A stretch of DNA of 64,000 nt from Eriocheir sinensis (taxonomy: Eukaryota; Arthropoda; Malacostraca; Decapoda; Varunidae), in NCBI RefSeq assembly GCF_024679095.1, contig NW_026111762.1, positions 180,864-244,863 of the forward strand, written 5' to 3'. The notes below the pieces were generated by a model, which saw only the letters and a list, made by a program, of their open reading frames with translations, was not told where the DNA came from and searched no databases. Below are positions 46,777 through 58,662 of this stretch, piece after piece; position 1 is the stretch's first letter, and every line of letters starts with the position of its first letter. A program made the position numbers and the translations under genes.

Positions 46777-47463
46777 GGGTAGGCGGTGGCTGAGTGGTAG
46801 CGTGTTGGGCCCACATTCACCGCGTGATGGACGACGCGGTTCGAATCTCCACGCTACCACCTGGGATTTTTCAGTCACCGCCGTGTGGCTTAAAACTACC
46901 CACATGCTGTCCTGAAGACCACCCATCAACCCGGTATCTAGAGGAAACCGTCCAAGTGAATCAAGAAAGAGTTCCAGGAGGGGGGGGGGGTGAGGCGGTA
47001 GCTGAGTGGTTAGCGTGCCGGCCCCGTATTCCGCGCGTTGTCTATGATAAGGGTTCGAATCCGCCGCTAACCACCAGGGTTTTTACAGTCACCGCCGAGA
47101 GGCCTAAGACTACCCACATGCTGTCCTGAAGACCACCCATCAACCCGGACTCTAGAAGAAGCTGTACAGCGCAAGTAAAATCAAGAATGAGCTCCGGGGG
47201 CAGCATGAGCCAATAATAATGGCGACACTATAAATAATTGCCTGCGCCATGACGGGCTCGGGCCGACCATCAGGCCCCGCTGTAATAGCCTACCGGCGCT
47301 ATAGGCCACATGTAGAAAAAAGAAAAAAAAAGCATGAGCCAAGAGAAGATGGCGCCACTATAAACACTTGCCTGCGCCATGACGGGCTGGGGCCGACTAC
47401 CATCCGGGCCCCTCAAGAGAGCCTACCGGCACTATACGTAGGCGTACACGTAAAAAAAAAAAA
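46777..47463 (+). mobile_element. SINE family 1, outer copy (interrupted at 46991-47331)
   Basis: It is tRNA-derived: an A-box-like TGGCTGAGTGGTAGCG and a B-box GGTTCGAATCTCC (about 46838) are followed by the family body (CACATGCTGTCCTGAAGACC, CATCAACCCGG). The outer copy stops after AGAGTTCCAGGAG and resumes at GCATGAGCC (47332), ending in an A-run at 47453-47463. Its RNA polymerase III-type promoter would lie in the A and B boxes. Confidence 0.82.
46991..47331 (+). mobile_element. SINE family 1, inner copy nested in the outer one
   Basis: A full head-to-tail copy: GAGGCGGTAGCTGAGTGGTT (A-box region), GGGTTCGAATCC (B-box, about 47050), body, and an A-rich tail at 47316-47331. The outer SINE resumes immediately afterwards. 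A run of ten or more G precedes the inner copy. Confidence 0.82.
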
Positions 47464-47784
47464 GTAGGCATAATGGTCCATATGTTCATACACTTTCGGC
47501 ACTCACATCAACTATTTCCAAAGGCCACAAAGGAGGTTAATCGGGTTCTCATTAATGTTTCACGCTCATGGTGTCGTATTATCAACAGGCTCAAAAAACC
47601 TACTTATGGAAATACGTATAACCTCTACGAAGGCTTTATGAAATGTGGGAGTGTGAGCCCCGGAAAGTTTGGGAGTGTGGGCCTGAGCCATTTCAAAAGG
47701 ACATTCAATTAAGATATGGGATGACAGTTTATTCTTTGCTTTTCTAAATAGTTCAGAATACATGTCCTGCACGCGTACATGTGA

Positions 47785-47792
<8 letters not shown>
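47464..47792. other. Unassigned spacer
   Basis: Short open frames occur on both strands (47473-47712 plus, 47566-47772 minus) with no family resemblance. No feature supported. Confidence 0.4.

Positions 47793-47859
<67 letters not shown>
47793..47859. repeat. (GA)n microsatellite
   Basis: About 33 GA units. Confidence 0.98.
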
Positions 47860-47861
<2 letters not shown>

Positions 47862-47939
47862 CAGTGGGTATTAGGCTATGTCTGCTAGGCTATATAAAAA
47901 CGTGAAAACAAACTAAAAGAACTATAAAATAACAATATA

Positions 47940-48075
47940 TAATACTACTACTACTATTACTACGAAGAAGAAGAAGAAGAAGAAGAAGAAGAAAAGAAAA
48001 CTACGAATAAGTAAAAGAAGATGATGAAGAAGAAGAAAACTACGAAGTAAAAGATGAGAAGAAAAAGAAAAAGAA
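47940..48075. repeat. (TAC)n and (GAA)n trinucleotide-rich tract
   Basis: ACTACTACTACTATTACTAC followed by GAAGAAGAAGAAGAAG and purine-rich derivatives. Confidence 0.9.
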
Positions 48076-48609
<534 letters not shown>

Positions 48610-48960
48610 TATTAATGTATATATATAAACATCGCACATCGCTTATATGCGACGGAAGCAGTAGAAAAAAAACAAGATTGTATCAAATAGTCTTGTCAGA
48701 TCATGCGCGAACGAACTCTTTCAGGTTTCAAGTCATGTGGTTCTGTAAGTGCAAATTAATGATAGTTTAATATTTCATTGCACAGCACACATGGGTAATA
48801 TTCGAAAGCATAAAATACGCAATTTGAGTCTAGGTTATATCAAATCCTACTGATGTGATTTACATTCAATAAGCAATAAAAATACCTTTTCTTTACACAT
48901 ACAGAGCAAGTTGTTGATAAGTAGTCAGGATTAAAGTCTTGTCAACAGTTTAATTTCAAC

Positions 48961-49047
48961 GTGAGTCCAGACACCTGAGTTTCGAAAAACGTGCCATCTC
49001 TTGGATTGGTGCTCCGTTTGTTCGAACCGCAGGTGTCTCGGACTCAC
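48961..49047. other. 87-nt hairpin of unknown role
   Basis: The left arm GTGAGTCCAGACACCTGAG...TTCGAA (48961-48986) pairs with the right arm TTCGAACCGCAGGTGTCTCG...ACTCAC (49021-49047), with one bulge and two or three mismatches and a 34-nt loop that can pair in part. The size and shape are like a pre-miRNA or a short foldback remnant. No other evidence of function. Confidence 0.55.
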
Positions 49048-49204
49048 GCTGGGGTTGGAAGCCACGCAGGACTTTTGTCCGCGACTACCTAATATGAAGT
49101 AAATTATAAGTATCAAAAGCCTATTGTTTGTAGGCGTTCGATCTGACTGGAGCAGTGGTTCTTATCCTGGGGGGCGTCAGTAATTTCCAGCAAGGGTGGT
49201 GCGA

Positions 49205-49400
49205 GCCCTAGGAAATGTAGTGCAGCTGACTTGCCTGATGGGCGAGCCTCCCATAACTCACTCTGCGAGGGGGGTACCTCTTTGGCCGACTGGTTAAGGA
49301 GCTCTCCCGTCTCGCTGGTCGTGGGTTCGATCCCCAGCGCCGGCAAAATCTTTCTTTGTCAGGATTAATTTATCGTGTGTTTCGTTACACTCTGTGGTCG
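49205..49400 (+). mobile_element. SINE family 3, copy 1 (tRNA-derived)
   Basis: GTAGTGCAGCTGACTTGCCT and the following GGGCGAGCCTCCCATAACTC block are followed by an A-box-like TGGCCGACTGGTTAAGGAG (about 49283) and a B-box GGGTTCGATCCCC (about 49323). The whole is repeated at 50565-50790. Confidence 0.7.
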
Positions 49401-50564
49401 TGTGGGAGTGTAGTTAAGGAGGATTTCAATGTGAAATTTTTTTATTTTTTTATTCGATAATCAAAGGCTAATATAATTGTACTTTAATTTTGCGTATAAT
49501 TTATAGGCGCATCGAAGCATTTAAAAGTCCAAAATCAGCCTGGCATTTAATTAAAGCGCCGACCAGCTGTCACGTCGCTTTAACTTAGAGCAAAATCTTG
49601 AATTCAGGTGATTTTGCGTGAATACTTAGACACTTAGGTTTCCCCCCTCTTCATTTACGTTTTATCTAATACATGTCTCGTTGAGAGAACGTGAAATGAC
49701 CCGAAGAAGAAGAAAAAGAACTCTGATACTCCCAGAATACCAGCCGATAGCTTTGTTTATAAATCTTGTAAGCTGTTTTTACCTGTTTCCCTATTGTTTA
49801 CTTGCTTTTTTGAGGATGGGAAGGAGAAAGAAGAGCCTTATTAGACTTCAGAAAGGAAAATTGCTTTTCCGAAAATCCCAGTGGTGAGGTACGATTAGTA
49901 CCGGCAAAGGCTTACTAGTTAAGAAACTCTGTATGCCATTGATTTATTTACATATGATAAGGGATGCATAGAAGTACTTCCATACAAAAAATCATAATTG
50001 TAGGGTAAAAAGAAGTGGAGTTATTATAAAAATAGAAAACTTTTTCTTTCTTCTGCCGTCCTGAAAAAAATAGTTTTTTCAAATCAAAAATGGTATTTTG
50101 TCTTTATTTATAAGCCGATTTTCATGAAACAAAGTTTATTTAAAAGATCACGAAGTTTGCAACAGCGTACAAGGCGCCTTTTTTATTTATTTATTTTTAT
50201 TTTATTATTATTTTTTATTTCATTTTTTTAAGTCAGAAAAAAAATCCATGACCTATATTAAAAATCTGTGCCTTGTACGTTATTAGAAATGCATTGAAAT
50301 ACAACATGTTAAAAAACAATGATAATAAATGAGATAATGGAAGAGAAATAGAAATAATAAGACTAAGAGTAAAATGGGGGTGTAAAAATCCTCCTTAAGA
50401 GAAAATTCTGGCGTTTCACTGGTGGCAAAGCGGTGGCATCCTCTCCTGTGATTCTGTTGTCACCCCGAGTGGGTAACAGGTAGAGTGATGGCCCATGCTC
50501 TCCGAAGTTCATAGAAAATGGAAAATCTCAACACACAAAAATTAATCTAAATAAGAATAGGGAG

Positions 50565-50790
50565 CCGTGTAGTGCAGCTGACTTGCCTGATGGGCGAGCC
50601 TCCCATAACTCACTCTGCAAAGTGTGTGTGTGTGTGTGTGGGGGGGTTCTCTTTAGCCAACTGGTTAAGGAGTGGCTCTCACGTCTCGCTGGTCGTCGCG
50701 GGTTCGATCCCTGGCGCCGGCAAACCTTTCCTTGTCTGGATTAATTTTTCGTGGGTTTCGTTACACGCAGACGTCGTGTTGGAGTATAGA
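50565..50790 (+). mobile_element. SINE family 3, copy 2 (tRNA-derived)
   Basis: Same order as copy 1: GTAGTGCAGCTGACTTGCCT, CTCACTCTGC, then a short (GT)n and G-run, TAGCCAACTGGTTAAGGAG, GGGTTCGATCCCTGG, and the TTTCGTTACAC tail. The (GT)n tract is an addition relative to copy 1. Confidence 0.7.
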
Positions 50791-51111
50791 AATGAGAAAA
50801 AATTTTGGCGTTTCAGGAAAACTAGGAATTTCTTTAATTATGTTTGTTATTCTCTTACTACCATGAACGTTGGCTAATATTGAGAGGTTTATGAAGCCCA
50901 TTGGGGGCGGCGGGGTCACGTCCTGGACCTGTATACTGCTCGTTGGTGACTGGTGAGTCCCGTTCTCTCTCATTCTTCTGCACACGTCCGTGGCAATAAC
51001 TCCCCCTCTCTCATATTTATTCAGTTAAGGCTGTTGAAGTATGTTTTATCTTAGCTGTTATATTTACTTTTCAAATAGTAAGCAACCATAAGATTCATCA
51101 AATAATTTGCA

Positions 51112-51456
51112 ATGAGTGCCAAGAAGCGGAAGTATATTGAAGATTATATTCGTTTTGGATTCGTGTCCCTCCAAAAGGGTGACACTGGGGTCCCACAGTG
51201 TGTGATATGTTACAAGACTCTGAACAATGATGGAATGCGGCCCTCACGCTTGGAACGCCACCTGAGGACAACACACCCTGCTCTAGCTGACAAGCCCAAG
51301 GCATTCTTTGAAACAAAAAAACACACCTTGAAGCATGCTAAGTTGGATGACAGTGGGTCCTTTCGGCAACAAACTTCAAAGGTTGTTGAGGCTTCCTATG
51401 AGATCGCCATGTTGATTGCAAAGAGCAAGAAGAGCCATAACATTGGAGGCTTTTAA
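51112..51456 (+). pseudogene. hAT transposase N-terminus with BED zinc finger (ZBED5-like), truncated
   Basis: A clean 114-codon frame begins at a true ATG: MSAKKRKYIEDYIRFGF. A BED-type finger is visible as C30-x2-C33-x16-H50-x4-H55 in the CVICYKTLNNDG...RHLRTTH region. It continues with the family's KAFFETKKHTLK, SFRQQTSKVVEASYEIAMLI and KSKKSHNIGGF, where related proteins go on to the DDE core. Here a stop follows at once and the catalytic region is missing. The BED finger binds the transposon ends in intact relatives. As it stands this could at most make a DNA-binding fragment. Confidence 0.8.
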
Positions 51457-51674
51457 TCTCACTAATGACCAGGTAATTCATACCAATTAAAAGACTAAAG
51501 ACACTTTTTTCATTTTTCTTTGAAATCTGAAGGAAATTTTATTCATAGATGTAAGGGGGCGTGGAGGGATGGACCAACTCCCAGGCGGCGTGGTACCAAA
51601 AGGTGAAGAACCACTGGACTAGACTGTTTGGTACAAGCTTGTCTTTCGTGTGCTTGTATGGTATATGGTATATT

Positions 51675-51969
51675 ACTCTTAGGGAGGCGGTGGTCGAGTG
51701 GTCAGTCTGCGGGCGTGGTGAGCCTGTTGACCAAGGTTCGAGTCGTCAGAAATATCGCCGATTTTTCAATCATCGCCGAGTGGCGGAAGATCACCAATCA
51801 TGCCAGTTTACAGATCTTCGTTACCCTAACTCAGCGACTTCGACCAAGAGGAGCACTGGGTAAGCAGCAGGGCCAGAAGTCACAGATCACGGCAGCCACT
51901 TTATATAAAATTCGCGGTTACCAATATGATGTTACCAAGAAGCCCTCAAAGTCTATAGAAGCAGCCTAA
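51675..51969 (+). mobile_element. SINE family 2, copy with tRNA-like head
   Basis: An A-box-like GTGGTCGAGTGGTCAGTCTG and a B-box AAGGTTCGAGTCG (about 51733) are followed by CGATTTTTCAATCATCGCCG, CAGATCTTCGTTACCCTAAC and a CACGGCAGCCACTTTATA stretch. The body is shared with 44355-44615. Adjacent to the right end of the Buster-like hAT. Confidence 0.7.
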
Positions 51970-52213
51970 ATATACGCATATAATTACATATATTATCGTC
52001 AGATTAAATTCGTATGTTTCAGATTTATAGAGTGAGAGCCACTGAATACATAAGTATTCATATTATTGAAAACAGCGATATTTTATCAAAAAGTAAATAA
52101 CGATACGGACACGTTGATTCACATTCCGCCATTGAGCTGGCACATGCGTGCCATATCCATAAAAGTACGGGACCCTTCTTCATCCCGAAAAAAATGTTTT
52201 GCTTAAATCAAAC

Positions 52214-53344
<1,131 letters not shown>

Positions 53345-54790
53345 TACAGGAGGTTGAGGGACGCCAGCTTCCCTGTAGGGAAGCTGAGAAACGTTACAAG
53401 TCCCGTTGAGTGGAGAGTGCCTTCTCCCAGCACCAGAGAGAGAAACTCCTACTCCCGCCTCCCTGACACACACCGGGGGGGGAGGTGCACTGCCTCGCAG
53501 GTCTCCCCAGGATCAGCACTTGACCAGCAGAAACAGTCAGGGGAACCACAACAGTCATCACAGTAGGGCTGAACTCCCCGGGGACATGAAGTTAGCCATG
53601 GTGAGTCAGAGGTGACCCACCCCAAGGCGGGCCAGGACAGTCTCCTCTTACGGCTTATATGGAGTACGACCAGACGCACAGCGCCCTGGTTGTGACTTTC
53701 TCCCATGCCAGGTGCACGACCAAGCGCCCACCTGCGCTGCCACACGGATCGTGTGTGCATGCAGGAATACAGAACCCCACAGGAAGAGCGCACTGTGAGG
53801 AGGGATGAGAAAAGGGTCTGCGCTAATTATCGGTCAGCCCCACATTACCCATTAGAGACGTATTGTGGTACCAACAGAAGCGTCACCCTGATGCCCACGC
53901 CTTTTGCTAGAACTAGGCGGCTAAAATATTTTAACACAATAGGTGGGCAGTTTTAAAATCTCTCTGCTGACGACAGGGCTTCCCTGCAGAGTCAGAGTAG
54001 GCTACAGTAACATATTGATGCAAGGTGTGTTGAAGATGAAAAGAATTGTTAAAAAGAAATTGGCAGATAGTTCCAGTGGTAAAAATTGAGGCCAGGGCAG
54101 CAGTGCAACATTCCAGAACGGAAATTAGTAGTTGAAGCCCAAATCCAACGCTGCCAGCATCGATTTTGGAGCTGTCGGTGCATATTGGTACATAAGTGGC
54201 GTGGGACTAGTCAGGACAGGAAATCTGTCGAGCAGTTGTCGTAGAGATGTTTAGCGCCGGAAAGAAGGTAAGTAGCGGTAGAAATGCGTTTAAACTCACT
54301 ATGTGATGGGGGGTACTGATAAACTGTTATTTATACAGGTGAGCGAACTCTGCACGACATTCCGGATACGAAACCATAAAGGTAAGGAGTGGTAGAGAGG
54401 TTTATTTATAGCCCCTATATTGGTGTCTATGGCAACGGTATGAGGGTTATTTGATGAAAGGTAATCTACCAGTACTTAATATGAGTCTGTTCCCTATGTA
54501 AGTCCATGTAGGCACTCCTGCGTCAACTAAAGACTCCGGATATGGGAATGAGATCTAAAAGCGACTGTTGACAATCAGATTGCAGCGTGATGGACTGGCG
54601 TCAGTGTGTGCGGGAGTAAGTGGCGGTTGTTGCTGATGTATATTTCTGCAGCCGTAGAGGACAGTCTCGGACTGATGAGCGCCTGGTAAAGGCGGTGGTG
54701 AGGAATATTGTGCGAAGGAGCCCCATGAAATGCATGATAGGACACGAAAGAGATCGAGGATTCCATGCACTTACTTTTGAAAGTTCCTTT
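53345..54790 (-). pseudogene. Decayed I-like LINE (RT C-terminus and RNase H tail), antisense
   Basis: The minus strand gives pieces matching the I-like LINE at 18724-24714. These are a SCPRGVQPYCDDC segment near 53535-53580 (SRGAQPYCDDC in the intact copy), a TDSSKIDAGS-like piece near 54150-54190 (TDGSKSDAG there), and LYQALISPRLSSTAAEIY with TLTPVHHAAI near 54575-54700 (LYQSLVQSKLDYGCEVY and SIHHAGV there). Order and spacing agree, but stops and frameshifts are everywhere. It is old and inactive. Confidence 0.65.
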
Positions 54791-55036
54791 AGTGGAAGCC
54801 ATGCGTGGAGGCGCCTGCCGAAAGCGGAGTCTCACAGTCGCCCTTCTGCAACAGAGACGGAGCCGCACGATGCAGATCAGGTCTGATGGTATTTCTCAGG
54901 CGGCATAAGTGGCGCATGGGTATGATATTCGGCTTATTAATAATACAATAATAATAAAGTGACAGCCAGTAACTCATCAGCTCTCCCTTCTGGTTATCGA
55001 TAAACGGGTACCGGAACATCTGGGGAAATTTTGCTG
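54791..55036. other. Unassigned spacer
   Basis: Mixed sequence between the I-like remnant and a SINE. Nothing recognised. Confidence 0.35.
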
Positions 55037-55360
55037 GCGGTGCATGAGCAGCAGTGCAGGGCCCCGTATTCAACGCGCAATGGACGACGTCGATTTGAAT
55101 CCCGACACAACAACTGGGATTTTTAGTCACCACGAGTGAAGCCCAAGACTACCCACATGCTGTCCAGAACACTTTCACCCATCAACCCGGCCTCTAGAGG
55201 AACCGTCCAAGTGAATCAACAAGGAGTTTCCAGGTGCAGCATGAGCTACATAATTGAAAAAATACTTATAAAACGCTTCAAGTATGACGGGCTGGGCTGA
55301 CTACCAGGACTCCCTGAAGAGAAAAGCTACTATGCTACAGGTATGAAGACGGTGAAAAAA
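55037..55360 (+). mobile_element. SINE family 1, diverged copy
   Basis: GCAGGGCCCCGTATTCAACG is the tRNA-like head remnant, with a damaged B-box (GATTTGAATCCC). It is followed by the family body ACTACCCACATGCTGTCC, CATCAACCCGGCCTCTAGAG and CAGCATGAGC, and a short A-run at 55354-55360. Confidence 0.75.
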
Positions 55361-55554
55361 CCTGTGGCAAAACCGGATGTGTCACACTGCCTGTGTCCTG
55401 GGGTGTGATGGGATCTTATAACCACAGACTTCGAGGCCAATATGTCGGAGTAAAGATGAAAACTGTAAGAATGCGCAATAGCGAAATCTCCATTTTATTT
55501 TTATCTCTTTAAAAATGTCTAGAGTATAATAATGGTAATAGCAGTATATATAAA

Positions 55555-55645
55555 GAACAGTAGTAGTAGTAGTAGTAGCAGTAGCACTGGTGGTAGTGGT
55601 AGTAGTAGTAATAGTAGTAGTAGTAGTAGTAGCAATATAGTATAA

Positions 55646-55681
<36 letters not shown>

Positions 55682-55695
55682 CAGTAAAAGTTGTT
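55555..55695. repeat. (TAG)n trinucleotide repeat with variants
   Basis: Mostly AGTAGTAGTAGT with GGTAGTGGT and AATATAGTATAATAG interruptions. Confidence 0.95.
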
Positions 55696-56574
<879 letters not shown>

Positions 56575-56741
56575 TGTGCGTGTGCGCGCAAGCATGTGTG
56601 TTCCTCGGGTCAGTCCTTAATAACCTGAGGTTTATTGTAATGACTTGAATCATTAAGATTTCAATAGGCGTGGCCTCAGATACATGGAGATGTCATCGAT
56701 CCATTTTTTCCGCGATTTTATCTCGTAAGACCAGATGTGTG

Positions 56742-56820
<79 letters not shown>
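56742..56820. repeat. (GT)n microsatellite, about 39 units
   Basis: Pure GT. A third short GT run lies at 56964-57000. Confidence 0.98.
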
Positions 56821-56823
<3 letters not shown>

Positions 56824-57014
56824 CGCGTCAGTGGGAATGAGGTAAAGATAAGACGCCGGAAACAGGTGCGCGGGGCACATTCCAGCCTGGTCATTAGCCT
56901 AATGTCTTTAACCTTTTTCCGTGATTGTAATCTTGGGGGTCACTCGAGATCTCGATCTTAACTTGTGTGAGTGTGTGTGTATGTGTGTGTGTGTGTGTGT
57001 CGAACCCCACAGTG

Positions 57015-57455
57015 ACGATACTTTTTTATTTGTGTATAGTGTGCCGGTAAAACCAGAGAATTAACGATACGTGACACCATGGGCCTTATTCTTAACCCGT
57101 CCGCTGCGATTGGCACGGATTTGGCCTTCTCTGGTAGCCTGGTAACATATAGTCCCAGGTCTTTCTCTGCCTCTGTGGTGGTTAGTGGAGTGTTTCCCAT
57201 GTGGTATTGGTGTGCTGGATATCCCTTCACTGGTAGCCTGGTAACATACACTCCCAGGTCTTTCTCTGCCTTTGTGGTGGTTAGTGGAGTGTTTCCCATG
57301 TGGTATTGGCGTGCTGGATATCCCTTCCCATGGTGCAGAACTTTACATTTCTCTTCATTGAATTGTAACAGCCACTCTTTGCTCCATTCCAGTAGCTTGG
57401 TGGTGTCTGACTGTAGGAAATCCGCATTCAAGGAGTTAAACTTATTGACGACCAA
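57015..57455 (-). pseudogene. CR1-like RT fragment with an internal 32-residue duplication
   Basis: The minus-strand frame (open to 57455) reads KLLEWSKEWLLQFNEEKCKV, HHGKGYPARQYHMGNTPL and AEKDLGVYVTRLP, the RT stretch after the catalytic motif in CR1-like LINEs. The segment from GYPA to VTRLP is then repeated (GYPAHQYHMGNTPL, AEKDLGLYVTRLP). At the DNA level this is a 96-bp tandem duplication (57134 and 57230), in frame. It joins directly to GT-repeat DNA on the left. No complete RT is possible. Confidence 0.75.
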
Positions 57456-57489
57456 GCGTGCTCAATCGATAAGGCTTAAGAGTTGTGAA

Positions 57490-57830
57490 TATTTATTTTG
57501 GTAGTTTCATGACCCTGGTGGTAGTTCAACAAAGCTTCTATCTGTGCCATGGACGGGAAAATGCACTAACGAAAACCCAACTAAGAATTTCGTAAGAGTT
57601 GTAAATATTTCCATTAGTAGTTCCATGACCCTGGTGGTAGTTAGACAAAACTTCTGTGCCATGAAGGTGAAATAGCACTCATGAGAACCCGAATAAGGCT
57701 CTCGTAAGAGTTGTGGGCATTTCTGTTGGTAATTTCATGACCCTGATGGTAGTGTGACAAAGTTTATGTACCATGAATCTGAAAAAAACAGCACTCGCGA
57801 GAACCCGACTGTTGACAGACTGGGCTAATC
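57490..57830. repeat. Three tandem copies of the ~115-bp dispersed repeat
   Basis: CATGACCCTGGTGGTAGTT recurs near 57509, 57626 and 57737 (the last as CATGACCCTGATGGTAGTG). Each is followed by ACAAARCTTCTGTRCCATGA and GAGAACCCGA-type blocks. The same unit occurs once at 15225-15335. Confidence 0.85.
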
Positions 57831-57864
57831 ACATTGACGTGATCTTCTTGATGTAAATAAAACC

Positions 57865-58490
57865 CACACTGGCAGAAGATATTTTCATCACCAAAGCTGA
57901 CAAGAGTAACACTGTAGTTATCCTCAACAAGAATGACTATATTACCAAAATGAACAACCTTCTGAGTGATACCAGCATCTACAAAAAACTTAGGTCATTA
58001 CCCCTAAAGATGTTAACCTCAGCATTTAGTAGAAAGTGAGAGAACTGCTACACAATGTACCCAATATTGATGCCAATAACTTTGTTCAAATTAACCAAAA
58101 ATTGCCATACATCTGCAGCTTACCCAAAACTCACAAAGATAATATTCCCCTTCGCCCGATTATCTCACAATGTGGTTCGTTCGCATACAAACTTCCTAAA
58201 TTTCTTGCCAACAAATTATCACCCCTCGTCGGCACAATATCTGGGGCTCATGTGAAGAATTACACAGATTTCATCAACAAAAATAAAGAATTGAATCTTT
58301 TCTCCGGAAAACTGGTAAGCTTTGATGTAGATTCCCTTGTCACAAAAGTTCCTATCGACGATGTACTGGAGTTTTTGTCACGAAAATTGCCACATTGACC
58401 TGGGTATGCCTGTTGACGCATTCATTGAACTCGTAAAATTATGTGTAAGTTCTAACGCTTTCTCTTTTCTTGATGAATTTTACTTGCAGC
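57865..58490 (+). pseudogene. Penelope-like element reverse transcriptase fragment
   Basis: Penelope-like retroelements encode an RT related to telomerase, usually with a GIY-YIG nuclease. Readable here are ITKADKSNTVVILNKNDYI (57880-57945), then after a frameshift near 58030 LPYICSLPKTHKDNIPLRPI, SFAYKLPKFLANKLSPLVG and LVSFDVDSLVTKVPIDDVL (the palm start). After another shift near 58390 comes VKLCVSSNAFSFLDEFYLQ. The reading stops at about 58490, where a zinc-knuckle LINE begins, so the RT active-site block and the nuclease are not present. It is a fragment cut by a later insertion. Confidence 0.82.
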
Positions 58491-58654
58491 GCATGGTCAG
58501 TGGAGCGGTCAGGCATCGCGGAGGATGCTACAATTGCGGTGAACATAACCATAACCAGTCTAGGTGCCGATATGACCACAGGATAAAGTGCACCTACTGT
58601 CACAATTACGGACATAAAGTAGACTGTGCCATCATCACAGTGCGTAGTCCCTAG
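58491..58654 (+). pseudogene. LINE ORF1 C-terminus with two zinc knuckles
   Basis: The reading frame gives CYNCGEHNHNQSRC (C-x2-C-x4-H-x4-C) and CTYCHNYGHKVDC (C-x2-C-x4-H-x3-C), then a stop at 58652. Such knuckles bind RNA in LINE ORF1 proteins. The rest of ORF1 is missing. Because the Penelope-like frame runs straight in, the apparent fused ORF starting at 58337 is chimeric and not a real gene. Confidence 0.75.
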
Positions 58655-58662
58655 GCGAGGAA

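Larger units (their letters stand above)
49153..51616 (+). mobile_element. Deleted hAT element, Buster/ZBED5-like
   Basis: The left end is CAGTGGTTCTTATCCTGGGG and the reverse of the right end is CAGTGGTTCTTCACCTTTTG. Flanking 8-mers GACTGGAG (49145-49152) and GACTAGAC (51617-51624) agree at 6 of 8 positions. The transposase N-terminus lies at 51112-51456, only 160 bp before the right end, so the catalytic part is deleted. Two SINE family 3 copies occupy the left half. The rest (49400-50560 and 50990-51100) is AT-rich DNA without coding signal. Confidence 0.72.

Noticed and set aside
46780..47070. Genuine tRNA gene in the A/B-box regions
   Set aside because: The A and B boxes are embedded in SINE bodies with A-tails and in repeated copies; no clean cloverleaf with an acceptor stem could be drawn. 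The same applies to 49283-49340, 50650-50720 and 51680-51745.
58337..58654. A single ORF joining Penelope-like RT to zinc knuckles as a possible fusion gene
   Set aside because: The Penelope part is itself frameshifted upstream and the knuckle part is a 5'-truncated LINE. The join is an insertion boundary that happens to stay open.
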